A DNA stretch of 18,913 nucleotides from positions 1 to 18,913 of the forward strand of contig JAAAVE010000451.1 in assembly GCA_015679605.1 (NCBI GenBank), read 5' to 3'. Made by a program: the position numbers and the translations under genes. The DNA comes from Podila epigama. Taxonomy: Eukaryota; Mortierellomycota; Mortierellomycetes; Mortierellales; Mortierellaceae. This document shows, piece by piece, positions 1-9,598 of the stretch. Under the pieces are notes generated by a model. The model saw only the letters and a list, made by a program, of their open reading frames with translations, searched no databases and was not told where the DNA came from. Numbering within the stretch: the stretch's first letter is position 1; every line of letters starts with the position of its first letter.

Positions 1-524
1 AAATGTACGTTCGATCGTTTGTTCGTTCGTTCGTTCGTTCGTTCAGTACGAAGAATACGACACGCGAAACCCTCGAGGGTCCTTTCTTGGCAACGAATGC
101 ACCATATGGACCATCTCGAGAGACAGACGAGACAGAGAGATAGACGGACGGACGGACACATGGGAGTGGATGATGAGCATTTGTCTGTCCCAAAAGAAAA
201 TGTTAAAACCACTATCCGATTTAAAAAAAAAAAAAAAAATTTCTTCCCAATTTGGTTGGCTGCATTTGCCTTTTTTTTTTCTCTTTCTTTTTCTTCTTTT
301 TCACACATTATCTTTTCTTGCATTGGATTGCATTGAATTGCATCATTCCTCACACTCACTCACGCAACACACATTCACTCACGCTACACGCACACTCACA
401 CGCACACTCACACTCACGCAACACGAACAAAAACACATTCACATTCACATTCACACACGCACCATTCCACTACTCACATTCCCAACCTAGACTGTGGTGC
501 GCTACATTACTCTGCCTGGGTCCC
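1..524. other. 5' flank and probable promoter/leader of the gene at 525
   Basis: No gene is recognised here. The stretch holds a GTTC tetranucleotide repeat at 21-44, a purine-rich block near 118-160, a 16-base A run at about 224-239, a T/C-rich block at 270-305, and a CA/CT-rich tract of short CACTCA- and CACATT-like units from about 345 to 485. The CA-rich tract lies 40-180 bases before the chosen start codon, as similar tracts do before other plus-strand starts here, so it is probably promoter or 5' UTR. The reading frame of the downstream gene stays open back to 252 but encodes only Phe runs and His/Thr low-complexity sequence, so it is treated as non-coding. Confidence 0.6.
21..44. repeat. 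GTTC tetranucleotide microsatellite
   Basis: Six uninterrupted copies of GTTC, with degenerate copies just upstream (GTTCGATCGTTT). It is a simple sequence repeat outside any gene I can support. Confidence 0.9.
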
Positions 525-2273
525 ATGCGACGACCATGTCTGGTTGCAGCTCTCTTTCCCTTTCTCCTCCTTCTCATCTTGACTCATGACCTGTCAACCA
601 CCATGGCCGCACCTCCAATTTCAACCACTTCACCCCTACCATCCCGTACCCACGCCTCTCCAACAGCAACAACAGCACCCACTCCAACCATAAGCATTCC
701 TCTCCTTTGTGCGGAATGCTATGGCCCCAACAACACAAGCGGCATGACATGCTTCATGGACACACAGTGTGTGCCGTTAGAGTATCTCTGTAACAGTACC
801 TCTTCACCTTGCACCGACCCCGCCAACCCACCCGCCAACCCCGTCGATTGCCTCGACGACAGACAGCTCTGTTCCGATCCAAAGAGTCTACCCTTGCCAA
901 GTCCACTCCCAAGCGATGTACCCTGGAACAGACAATCGCCCGACGGTTGTTTACCCGGCAACTTCACTGCGCTCTCACAAACATACCCCAAGAAATACAT
1001 TTATTCCTGCCCCCTCGAAGCCAACAACATTGATACGCCTGTCGACTGTGAAGACTGGGAATATGCTTACCGAGGATCCTGTTATCTCAGCACCTGTGGT
1101 CAAGGCATCCTCGACTGTCTTCCTGGCTTCACCTGTCAAAAGGCAAAGGCTACGAATGCCTTTGGCATCTGTGTCGCCAATGGTGATCCCAACCCGTACG
1201 ACGACGACGATACTTCAAATACAAAAAACAAGTACGACAGTGGAGGGTCCGCGGGTCAATATTCTTCCAAGGATTACTTGGTGCAGGGGCTTTTGATTGG
1301 CGTTTGTTGCCTTATCCTTGGCGTGGGACTCGGAGTGGGCTTTTGGCACTATCGAATGAAACGAACAAGCAGGTCCTTGCGCCGTCGTGAATCTTCTGGT
1401 TCTCGTTCTTATCCTCCCAACCACAGGAGCAGCAGCAATAGGAGTAGGAATAGCATGAGCAGTAGTGCCCACCAAAGACCCACCCACTTCAATTCAACCT
1501 CTACTTCGGCCTCTTCTTCAACCATGACGAAACGTTCATCCTGGATGTCAAGGATTTTTGGTTGTGGCAAGAGGAGACGGTCTTCCGTACAACCGAGAGG
1601 GGGTTATAGTGACCGCTCGCAACGGGATTCCATTGTCGACACTGAGAGTCAAGAAGGGGACGAAAACTCTCTAGCCCGTCGATCCTCTAGCATTTTTGTA
1701 ACAGGCCGATGGCGATGGGGTCATGGAGGCAGTAGGATGATACCTCATGAAGGAGTAGGAGGGAACCTGGCTATGTTGGCCGAGATGGATCCACCACCCA
1801 TGTACCAGAACGGACCAGAGTTGCCCACATACTGCGACAGCACAGAGGATATTGTCATGACCAGTCTCCAGAACTTTTCTGGGCTTACACAACAAAGTCG
1901 AGAACAACCTGCCAATGCTCCACTCGTCGTCCCTACTACTGCAGAGTTGAACAGTGGCGAGCAACAGGGACCAGCATCACAGCAAGTCAATACGAATGTA
2001 TTAACAGGACATGACAACAGCGCAGCTTATCAGGGACCGCCTGCTGTTCTTGCCACGAGGTCAAACCATTGGCAAGACACGATGCAGGAGAGTGCAATGA
2101 CAACCACGACCACTCTCGTCACCACCACGCCTACAACGCCGCCGCCCACCAGCAACAGCAACAGCAACAGCAACAGCCTAAACCCTATAAATCCAGACAT
2201 TATGATTAATTCTTCCCAATCTATGCCAAACATGGCATCCACACAACAGCCAATCTCTCGACCTACTTCTTAG
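525..2273 (+). CDS. Single-pass membrane protein, Cys-rich ectodomain, PPxY/LPxY cytosolic tail
   Basis: The product is 582 residues in one open exon. ATG 525 is chosen because it begins with a signal-peptide-like sequence (Arg-Arg, then Leu-rich hydrophobic core at residues 6-20), whereas the open frame upstream is low-complexity leader. Residues ~30-60 are Ser/Thr/Pro-rich and probably O-glycosylated. Residues 62-216 contain 16 cysteines and N-glycosylation sequons at 70, 90 and 146, which suggests a disulfide-bonded extracellular domain. A membrane helix spans about 252-274, followed by a basic stop-transfer sequence (RMKR) and a ~300-residue Ser-rich, disordered cytosolic tail. Two motifs in the tail, PPMY (424-427) and LPTY (433-436), are the kind bound by WW domains of Nedd4/Rsp5 ubiquitin ligases. 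The tail ends in Thr/Pro and Ser-Asn runs. I recognise no family. A wall sensor, receptor-like protein or ubiquitin-ligase cargo/adaptor are possibilities by inference only. It converges on the gene at 2655-7091. Confidence 0.8.
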   Translation: MRRPCLVAALFPFLLLLILTHDLSTTMAAPPISTTSPLPSRTHASPTATTAPTPTISIPLLCAECYGPNNTSGMTCFMDTQCVPLEYLCNSTSSPCTDPANPPANPVDCLDDRQLCSDPKSLPLPSPLPSDVPWNRQSPDGCLPGNFTALSQTYPKKYIYSCPLEANNIDTPVDCEDWEYAYRGSCYLSTCGQGILDCLPGFTCQKAKATNAFGICVANGDPNPYDDDDTSNTKNKYDSGGSAGQYSSKDYLVQGLLIGVCCLILGVGLGVGFWHYRMKRTSRSLRRRESSGSRSYPPNHRSSSNRSRNSMSSSAHQRPTHFNSTSTSASSSTMTKRSSWMSRIFGCGKRRRSSVQPRGGYSDRSQRDSIVDTESQEGDENSLARRSSSIFVTGRWRWGHGGSRMIPHEGVGGNLAMLAEMDPPPMYQNGPELPTYCDSTEDIVMTSLQNFSGLTQQSREQPANAPLVVPTTAELNSGEQQGPASQQVNTNVLTGHDNSAAYQGPPAVLATRSNHWQDTMQESAMTTTTTLVTTTPTTPPPTSNSNSNSNSLNPINPDIMINSSQSMPNMASTQQPISRPTS

Positions 2274-2307
2274 CCTTCTCTCCAGCCTTCTCTTCAGCCT
2301 TCTCCTC
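2272..2307 (+). repeat. Three 12-base tandem repeats at the stop codon of the 525-2273 gene
   Basis: Three consecutive 12-mers of the form AGCCTTCTCYYC. The first copy supplies the last two bases of the TAG stop codon, so the array starts at the stop and runs into the 3' UTR. Copies differ at only one or two positions, indicating recent duplication. Confidence 0.85.
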
Positions 2308-2654
2308 TCATATCCGTACCAGAGACAGTCCGTCTTTCCAAGCCCTAGAGTCCCATCTCACTCACTCGCATACATATTTACCCACCCTCGTCTTTTTTTT
2401 TTATAATCTCACTCTTTCTCTTTGTACCATATTTCAACCAAGGCTTTTTTTTTTTTTTTTTTAGGCCCTTCCCTATTCTATATCAACTAATATTTCAACA
2501 ACACCACTCTCACTGCAAAAGAAACAAATATAGCCAATGACATGGGCAAAAGAAGAAGAAGAAGAAGAAGAAGAAGCATTGTTTGTCTCCATTATGGATA
2601 TCTCATTATTATGTTTTTTTGTGTAAAGAAAAGAATTAAATACCGTCATACCGT
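2274..2654. other. Convergent 3' intergenic region
   Basis: This gap separates two convergent genes and must hold both 3' UTRs. It contains the 12-base repeat array, T runs near 2392-2402 and 2444-2462, and a nine-unit AAG microsatellite at 2550-2576. I see no clean AATAAA on either strand, so polyadenylation sites cannot be fixed from sequence alone. Confidence 0.7.
2550..2576. repeat. AAG trinucleotide microsatellite
   Basis: Nine uninterrupted AAG units in the intergenic region between the two convergent genes. Confidence 0.9.
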
Positions 2655-5600
2655 CTAACTATAACCACCATCTCCTTTTGTCACAGCAATACTAATAAAC
2701 GCCGCAATAAATACAAGCGCAAACGCCATCACGGAACAGATAAATGTAGCTCGAGAGGGGCCTGGGACAGACTGATCCGTATAAAGCTCAAAAAGTTCAG
2801 GAAGCCTTGGCCCCGTGCTAAGGATGAAAGTTTCAATCTCTGGATGGAGACCTCGGAGGACACGGATGATACATTTGCGTCGATAGAGACCAGGTGGGAA
2901 GGAAGACGACGAGGTAGGATCTTGGTGCTGATGTTGATGTTGATGTTGATGGGAGTCAAAGGAGTATGACCTTGGTCTTGTTCGCCGTTGACCTGGCCGC
3001 ACGAGGTTCCTACTATGGCCATTGACCACAGAAGTAACACCGCCACCACTACCTACATCCTGGTTCGAGCCTGCGTCTGAGATGTGGTCACCGCCATGAC
3101 CAATGCCTATTCCTTCACCATCACCATCACTATCTCCACCCGTACCGTGTGACACGAATGACGGAGAGTTTGGGGATCCTATCATCGAGACATTGTACTG
3201 AGCCGAAGACGCGAATGAACGGCCGCTGGGCACCGGTGCCATGAATGTCGAGGCAGCTGTCGACCGAAGAGGCCCACCTGTAGCAGCTGACACCTCTGTC
3301 ATAACGGTATTACCATTGTTGGAGGTGATGGACGAAGCTCCATCCGACGTCGAAGACAGAGGAGCAAAATAAGGTACTGTCGAAGAACCAGCACCGCCAG
3401 CACCACCACCTCCTCCTCCTGCTGCACCAGCAAGAGATTCTGACAGTCCAGCTGAAGGAACCGACACAGAAGAAGACGAAGATGATTGAGCAAGACCTTC
3501 AATGCCGTGATGATGATGATGATGATGAGGGTTCGTCGTCGTTGTTGTTAATCCTGCAGTTGTTGCTGACGCTGCTGCTCTTGTCAATGTTGCAATTGGC
3601 CGACGAGGCAATGTTGCCGAGGCAAGAGATTGGAATGTGGGTGTGGTGACAGAGTGATTCAGAGGCGACGGTTCCGGTTCCAGTTCCGGTTCCATCGAGT
3701 CATCCTCACCAATCCAAATCTCTGCTATAGGACCACCTTTCACTCTCTCGCCATGCAACAAGGAATCATCGCGAATCAAAGTGAACATGCGTGGTCTCGA
3801 CCTGAGCTGCCCCAGCATAGGGATAGAGTGGTTGTCATTCCGTGCAGCAGAATGGTTGCCTACAGGAGTCTGGGGCATACGTGATGTAGCAGCAGCCGCC
3901 TCCGTTGGGAATTGTTGTGTCGAGTCTCCAACATCGGTCCCAAGTCCATCCTCAGTAAAGTGTTGATCATCCAAGTCTTCCTGATAATATGGCTGGCTCT
4001 CTCGATTGTATGGATGGTGTGGGTCGTGGAAAGAGTCGCCGTTTGCTTGGTGATGTCCATTCCATTGGGGATCGGACGACGACGAAACAGCACCGGTACC
4101 AAAGTATCTTGCAGCCACCGTCGAGGGCAGTGGTCCAAGCGATTCATACTCTTCCTCCCGCCAGGCATAATACAATCCACGAACACGCATTGTGATTTCC
4201 ATCGATTCGTAATGAGGTGCTCGAGGAAACTTGGAATCGATAAATCGTACGAGCTTTTGAGCAATCGTCTCGTCTTGGCGCCTGGCTTTCAGAGCACTAT
4301 CTTGGTCCCTGTTCCTTGCGTAATAACTAGGTTGTCTGAGGTCTTGGTTTCCTTGATGTGAGGATGCCTGTCGTTGCGAGCTCCGCTGTGGTTGTGATTG
4401 TTGCTGTTGCGCTTGCTGTCGTTGTTGCTGTTGTTCTTGTTGCTGCTGCTGTTGTAGTTGTTCTTGTTGTTGCTGTGCTAATTGTAGCTCCTTGGCCTGC
4501 CAACGTCGCCACTGCTTTAGCTTCCTTCTTGCTTCCTTCCTCTCCTTGGAGCTATAATCCGTCCGTGTTCGCCACCACATGAGAACCTCTTCATGAGGAC
4601 CTTCCTGTCGACATTTTTGTAGATTATGTTCATGATGACTTGACCACCAAATCCAGGTCTGAGGATCCTCTGCAGAGACCAAAGCAAACGTTGGGCTCTT
4701 GAAAAATTCCACGGACAATGCATTGTTAAAGGAGTTGGATTCTTGCTCTGCCAGCTGAGTGGTTGTATTGCGCATACTTGTATCGGCCTGAGAGTCAACA
4801 TCTTGGGGTATAAGGTGGATGGGAGGTAATGGTAGTATTTGACCACTCCCACTGCGTGGACTGGAAGAGGAAATCTCTGTTGAACCTGAAGGAGATTCGT
4901 TTGAATCATTTTGGCCGCCGCTCAAGGAGAGGGTGTCCTGACCTGCAACAATAGCATTTGTTTCCACGGTTGTTTGAGGATCTTGACTGACGGAACCATC
5001 CTCTCCAGATGGGGATGGTTCAATGACACCTGTCGTTGACTCTGCAGAATCCACAGAGGGCGGCGGTTCTTCATGATTCGACTGTGTGCTGGAATGCGCC
5101 TGCGCGTTAGAAGCTGGGCTGCTCTGTACTTCTGCGCCTGTCGTCGTAGAAGGCTCACCCTCCGATCCTCCTGCTGCGGCACGAATACCCTCCGTGACAG
5201 GATTTTCGGAGGATGGACGGACAGGAGCCACCGGTGGGTGGCCAGAATCGCCTCCTGATAGGACGGGGGCCTCAATATGTCGGCCAAGACCCACCTGTGC
5301 AAAACTTTGGTAGGATGCGCGAACTCTCCTGGCCAAGGGAGGTGGACGGCCTCGCAGATGACCCGTAGGCACACGTTCCATTTCTTGGTAATGAAGACGA
5401 TGTTCTCGACGACCACCCGCTTCCATATCAGAGGTATCATGCTCGCGTGAGGTCATGAAAGCGTTGAACATGTCTCTGGCGTGACCAGACCTCTCAGTAG
5501 TTCCTGTGTTCGCAGTGTTTCTTGCGTTTTCTGTTCTCTCAGCGCTTCTAGCGCTTCCGGGGCTGCCCATATGTTCTGACGTGGCTGCACCTTGCTCGGG

Positions 5601-6828
5601 ATTCGGATGGACGGACAGGCGTTGTTGTTGTCTATGGTCGTCAGGAGTTCGAGGTAAGAGCATGGTTGTGGCGGAATGCTTGGGATCCATGAGATAACAA
5701 AGGTACATGATTGTGTCATTCAACCAGTACTCCAACGTCCATGCTCCTTGCCGACGTGTTTGCAGATTCGTTTCATTTGCGTGAATGTTGTTGGCATTGA
5801 CGTACGTCTGGCGACCAGACAGTGATTCCGAAACAGGGTCTTGTGTGGTCCGTTCTGTACGCCGAGTGCGAGCTGTTGCAATACTACCACGTCTTTGACT
5901 TTCTGGTTGATGAAGGATGACCTCTTGACCATTCAATGATTGTTGCTGCTGCTGATGCTGATGCAGAAATTCTTCGGGCCCTTGACTAGGGGTCACAGTG
6001 TATGTGAGACTTTCACTTGCTGGGATCTTGAAGGGTAAACCACTTTCGGAGAGCGACAGGTACTCTGGCAACTCGTCTTCTTCCAAGAACGGACGCCGAG
6101 GCACAGAGGAGGATGCAAAAGTGCCAAATGCTGGTCCTAGGATGGGGGCTAGAGCGATGGAGTCGTTGGAAGTGATGACCGAAGGAGGTCGTAGGGCCTG
6201 TTCGTGCTGCTGCAGCAACTGCTGAGGACTCATGGCGACAGAGGCCGAGAGGGAAGAAGCAGTTGGCGACGAGAGGCGAAAGTGAGGTGACTCTGAGCGG
6301 TGCTGGTACTGGTGCTGTTCAGGGGAAGATGGCGGACTATTCCATTGTTCATCGTAGCCTGGAGGTTCCTGTCGAAGGTCAATGGTCACTGAAAGAGGTC
6401 GGGTGCGCACACGGGACGAGCTATGGGATATGGAAGAGAGAATGGATTCCGCAGGACGGGAGGGTTGGGTCGCATGTCCATGGAGGAGGTGTTCTTGATT
6501 GGTGGTCGTTGAGGTCTCGGCGAGTGAGTGGATGTACGTTGAGTGGGGTCGTGCTTCTGACGGAGACGCTTGTTGGCTGGGAGGAGGAAGGTGAGGTGGA
6601 GAGGTTTGGTGGACGACGACGTGATTGCTCATTGTTTTGTTGATGTTGTTGGTGTAACCCTGTTGAATGGAAACACTGGATATTCTCGAGGCAACAGAAG
6701 ATGGTCGAGGCTCCTGGGAGTGTGTGTGGTTGGGAGCGAGTGGATGCGAGGAAGTGGAGGAGGAGGATGTGTTTGAATGGAGATGGGTCGTATTAGATGT
6801 GCCGTCCATGATGCCTGTGCTGGCACAT

Positions 6829-6872
<44 letters not shown>

Positions 6873-7091
6873 CATAGTTGCACTCGCAAGTGAATTTTCG
6901 CCGGCGATCAATTCGTTTTCAGTTGACTGTTGTGCCATTTGCTCAGGATTGGTGGACAAGAGAGAGGATGCGATTGTGGTTTCGTTGTTGAGCATAGCAG
7001 GGGGTTGTCCCTGGCTACCATCTTGGTCCACTGGTAGTCTGTCAGTGACCATTGATCTAAGAATTTGTAAGCATTGCATGTACATGTACAT
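2655..7091 (-). CDS. Large disordered orphan protein with homopolymer tracts and C-terminal membrane anchor
   Basis: One continuous 1,478-codon exon of unrecognised family. Most of it is low-complexity Ser/Thr/Gln/Pro sequence: poly-Thr 74-88, Gln-rich ~871-905, seven His at 1189-1195, a Gly-rich stretch ~1225-1234, and an alternating His-Gln run at 1381-1390. Better ordered islands rich in Trp/Tyr lie at ~447-471, ~793-870 (WIWW and a basic helix leading into the Gln tract) and ~935-1000. PPGY (243-246) and LPEY (341-344) are candidate WW-domain ligands. The last ordered part (~1401-1440) precedes a hydrophobic helix (~1449-1470) and only eight further residues, with no N-terminal signal peptide, so the protein looks tail-anchored with a huge cytosolic portion. 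The start is uncertain: ATG 7091 gives a Met-Tyr-rich N terminus, while ATG 7052 lies just after a possible 3' splice site (TTCTTAG), so an upstream exon is possible. The long frame and clear islands support a real gene, but its function is unknown. Confidence 0.78.
3507..3527 (-). repeat. Poly-His-encoding CAT/CAC repeat
   Basis: Codes for seven consecutive His (residues 1189-1195) in the large disordered protein. It lies in native Thr/Ala-rich coding sequence. Confidence 0.85.
4388..4490 (-). repeat. Poly-Gln-encoding CAA/CAG-rich tract
   Basis: Imperfect CAA/CAG codons on the minus strand encode the Gln-rich stretch around residues 868-902 of the large protein. It directly follows a basic, Trp-containing helix (KQWRRWQAKELQ), a layout that could form a coiled coil. 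CAA/CAG mixing suggests the tract is older or more constrained than the pure ACT repeat near the N terminus. Confidence 0.8.
6829..6872 (-). repeat. Poly-Thr-encoding ACT microsatellite
   Basis: Fourteen uninterrupted ACT codons followed by one ACA encode Thr 74-88 near the N terminus of the large disordered protein. The near-perfect codon identity points to recent slippage rather than selection on protein sequence. Confidence 0.92.
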
Positions 7092-7401
7092 GAGAACGTG
7101 TGATAAGTAAAGTAACCAGAAAAAAGTACAAAAAAAAAGGATGAGAAAAAAAGACCAAGCGGGGTACCTGAATATTTTTCAGAGAAAAGAATGTATTCTA
7201 CTTTGCTCGTCCTTTAGTATGAAAGATGCATGGGTATCTCACCATTGATGGAGGATGGGTGAAATTTGTGGAGAGGAAAAGACGAAAGAAAAAAACAGGA
7301 CACTCTTTTCTTTTGCTTTGTGGTGATAGAAATGATTATAAGAGGGAAACAAAGTGTCCGACAGTGTGAACGAATAGAACAAAGAACAAAATATTGTCAG
7401 A

Positions 7402-7432
7402 GACAGACAGATAGACAGACAGATAGACAGAC
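7402..7432. repeat. GACAGACAGATA tandem repeat
   Basis: A 12-base unit, itself two GACA and one GATA, repeated about two and a half times. Confidence 0.85.
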
Positions 7433-8256
7433 AAAACAGTCAAACAAAGAAAAAAGGGAGAAGAGGCCAAAGTGAAGTGTGAGAGACAGTAATGGCAGGC
7501 GAGGGATGGTACGGTTGGGGAGACCTGTCAGGAGAACCAAGGGGGATGGATGGAAGGATGGATGGGCCAATGGTTTGTAGATGGTTTGTTGATGGCTTGT
7601 GATGGCTTGGATAGGTGGGGTTGAAAGGTTAGTTGAATGGGTGCAGATGGGTGCAGATGGGTTGGATGGGTCGTCAAAAAAAAAAGACGAGGAAGAAAGA
7701 GAAGAGAAATAGAAGAGAAGGAAAAGAAAATTACGAATGAAGAAGATGTTTGCATTTTTTCTTTCCTTCACACACACACACACTCTGCCAACACACACAG
7801 ACTGGTGGAGTGTGTGTACACAAGAGACAGAGACAGACAGAGAGAGAGATACTGTGTGTGTATGTTTGTGCGTCTTGTAAAGCAGGATGAGCCCAAAGTG
7901 AAAAAGAAAATAAACAACAACAACAATCGATTAACGGACAGTGATGGCAATGGGTGGGAGCCGCACAAGGTGCTTTTCAGCACCGGTAAATGGTAGTGGC
8001 CATAGTGCGAATGAGAGAAGGAAGAAGCGTAGAATACAATGATAATGATGATGATGGTATGGTATGAGGATGGATCGATAGTCATAGATTGGTGCGTGTG
8101 CCATGCTTTTGCGGGGTCAAAGCTGTCTCTTATTCTCGCTCGGATGGATGGATGGATGATGTTCCACGAAATAACAACAACAAAAAATAAAGGACGCGCA
8201 ACGTGGGAAAGCGTACAATGTCACAGGGCTCCTTCACTGGTAGAGCGACGTCAAGT

Positions 8257-8297
8257 GAGGCATAAGTGAGGCATAGATGAGGCAAAATAGCGAGGCA
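8257..8297. promoter_or_regulatory. Phased cluster of four GAGGCA (TGCCTC) hexamers
   Basis: GAGGCA starts at 8257, 8268, 8279 and 8292, spaced 11, 11 and 13 bases, close to one helical turn. The sequence between copies is similar (AT-rich, ending in TGAG or CGAG), so it may be a degenerate tandem repeat or a cluster of transcription-factor sites on one face of the helix. It lies 1.2 kb upstream of the minus-strand gene start and 1.3 kb upstream of the plus-strand start. A regulatory role is inference. Confidence 0.35.
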
Positions 8298-8591
8298 TTG
8301 AGCAAACATTCATACACCAAAGCAATCAAAGCAAAAAGGGTGTGGCCACGTTTACTAGGTTAGGCCATGATGCGAACACAGGTTTACCAAGTTTCCGGAG
8401 GATTGCATGATTGCATGTACAGTACTATACAAGAAGGAGAAGGAAGAGAACGAGTGCAGGAAGCCAGCTCACCAACAACCATGCGTCACGGAAGCAAAGG
8501 AACAAAAGGCACAAATGTATAATACACAGGCAACCCAAAAAGTGATTTTATTTCCATTGTTCATGTCAAGACATTATTGACATGGATGAGT

Positions 8592-8616
8592 CTTTGCTTT
8601 GCTTTGCTTTGCTTTG
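8592..8616. repeat. CTTTG pentanucleotide microsatellite
   Basis: Five uninterrupted CTTTG units, followed by a diverged GGATG/GGATT-rich block. Confidence 0.9.
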
Positions 8617-9598
8617 ATGAATGGATGGGTTTGAATGGGATGGGATTGAATGGATGGGGATGGGGATGGGATGAGATGAGATTGGATTGGGAAAGAGACA
8701 AAGTGGATTGATTTGGATTTTGAACAGAAGGAAACATTGCAGATTAACAAGCACTCAACCCTAACCGACCCCCCCATTCCACATTCCCTTTTTGTCTCCA
8801 CATGGCATTACAAAGGTGAGTGAGTGTGTCCCTTTGTCTTTATTGTACACACACACACATGCTCACACCCATGCACTCACACCCATGTACACTGTACACA
8901 TACACCCATGCACACAACATACACATACACCCATGCGAATACACACATGAACAGGACACACTCACACAGACACACACGACAGACAGACAAACATATGACA
9001 AAGTTGGCATCATCCGTCCCATCCGTCTGTCACAAGGGCACAAAAAAGATAACCCCCTTCTTCTCACCATCATCATCATCCATCATCCATCGCATCCATC
9101 GCATCGCCCTGCTTTGCTATTGCTTTGTGCTATTGCTTGTAGTGTCACTGTCAACTGTCACTGTCAGTCAGTCAGTCAGTCCGTCGGTCGTCCCATCCAT
9201 CACACAATCCAATCCATCCAATCCCAAATCAGGCAAAAGGCGCGAAAAAAAAAGGTGAGTGAGCCAAGTGGAGGGAAAGAAAACCCTTTTTTGTCTTTTT
9301 TGTCTTGTTTTTCTCCATTGATCAATCTTCTTTGCTTTTCACCACCCATCCATTCACATTCCCATTCACATCCCATCCACATTCCTCGTTGTTGTTTATA
9401 CCCTCACTTCCCTCACAAAAACGACTTCTACTCTCACCCTCACTCATCATTAGTCCAACACACATTCTACTCATTGTCACACTCTTCCATTCCATCTCTC
9501 CTTCCACACGCGACTCACTCTCACTGCAACCCAAAATCAGCTGTACCTTTTATTTTTTTTTTTGTTCGCTCGATTGTCGTTAATACATTCATTTCACA

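Larger units (their letters stand above)
7092..9598. other. 2.5 kb divergent intergenic region rich in simple repeats
   Basis: No coding region is supported between the divergent genes at 2655-7091 (-) and 9599-13193 (+). It holds GACA/GATA repeats (7402-7432), GGAT-type repeats (~7544-7566), AC runs (~7770-7783 and ~8847-8859), four GAGGCA hexamers spaced 11-13 bases (8257-8297), five CTTTG units (8592-8616), a GGGATG/GGATT-rich block (~8620-8690), CA-rich sequence (8845-8980) and CCATC-rich sequence (9065-9215). The 300 bases before 9599 are pyrimidine-rich and probably the promoter and 5' UTR of the plus-strand gene. Long open frames here, such as 8820-9719, encode only His/Thr/Ser/Pro low-complexity sequence. 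Confidence 0.65.

Noticed and set aside
252-524. N-terminal extension of the gene at 525 through an open frame upstream
   Set aside because: It encodes Phe runs and His/Thr low-complexity sequence from a T- and CA-rich leader, starts at a non-ATG codon, and would bury a good signal peptide at residue 92.
3507-3527. Seven-His run as a cloning tag or vector contamination
   Set aside because: It sits in the middle of a long native frame with Thr, Ala and Gly runs around it and no vector-like sequence.
6667-7110. Plus-strand frame with a long Val run
   Set aside because: It is the antisense shadow of the poly-Thr ACT repeat in the minus-strand gene.
8757-8775. CCCTAAC resembling a telomeric repeat
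   Set aside because: It is a single copy; no tandem TTAGGG/CCCTAA array is present.
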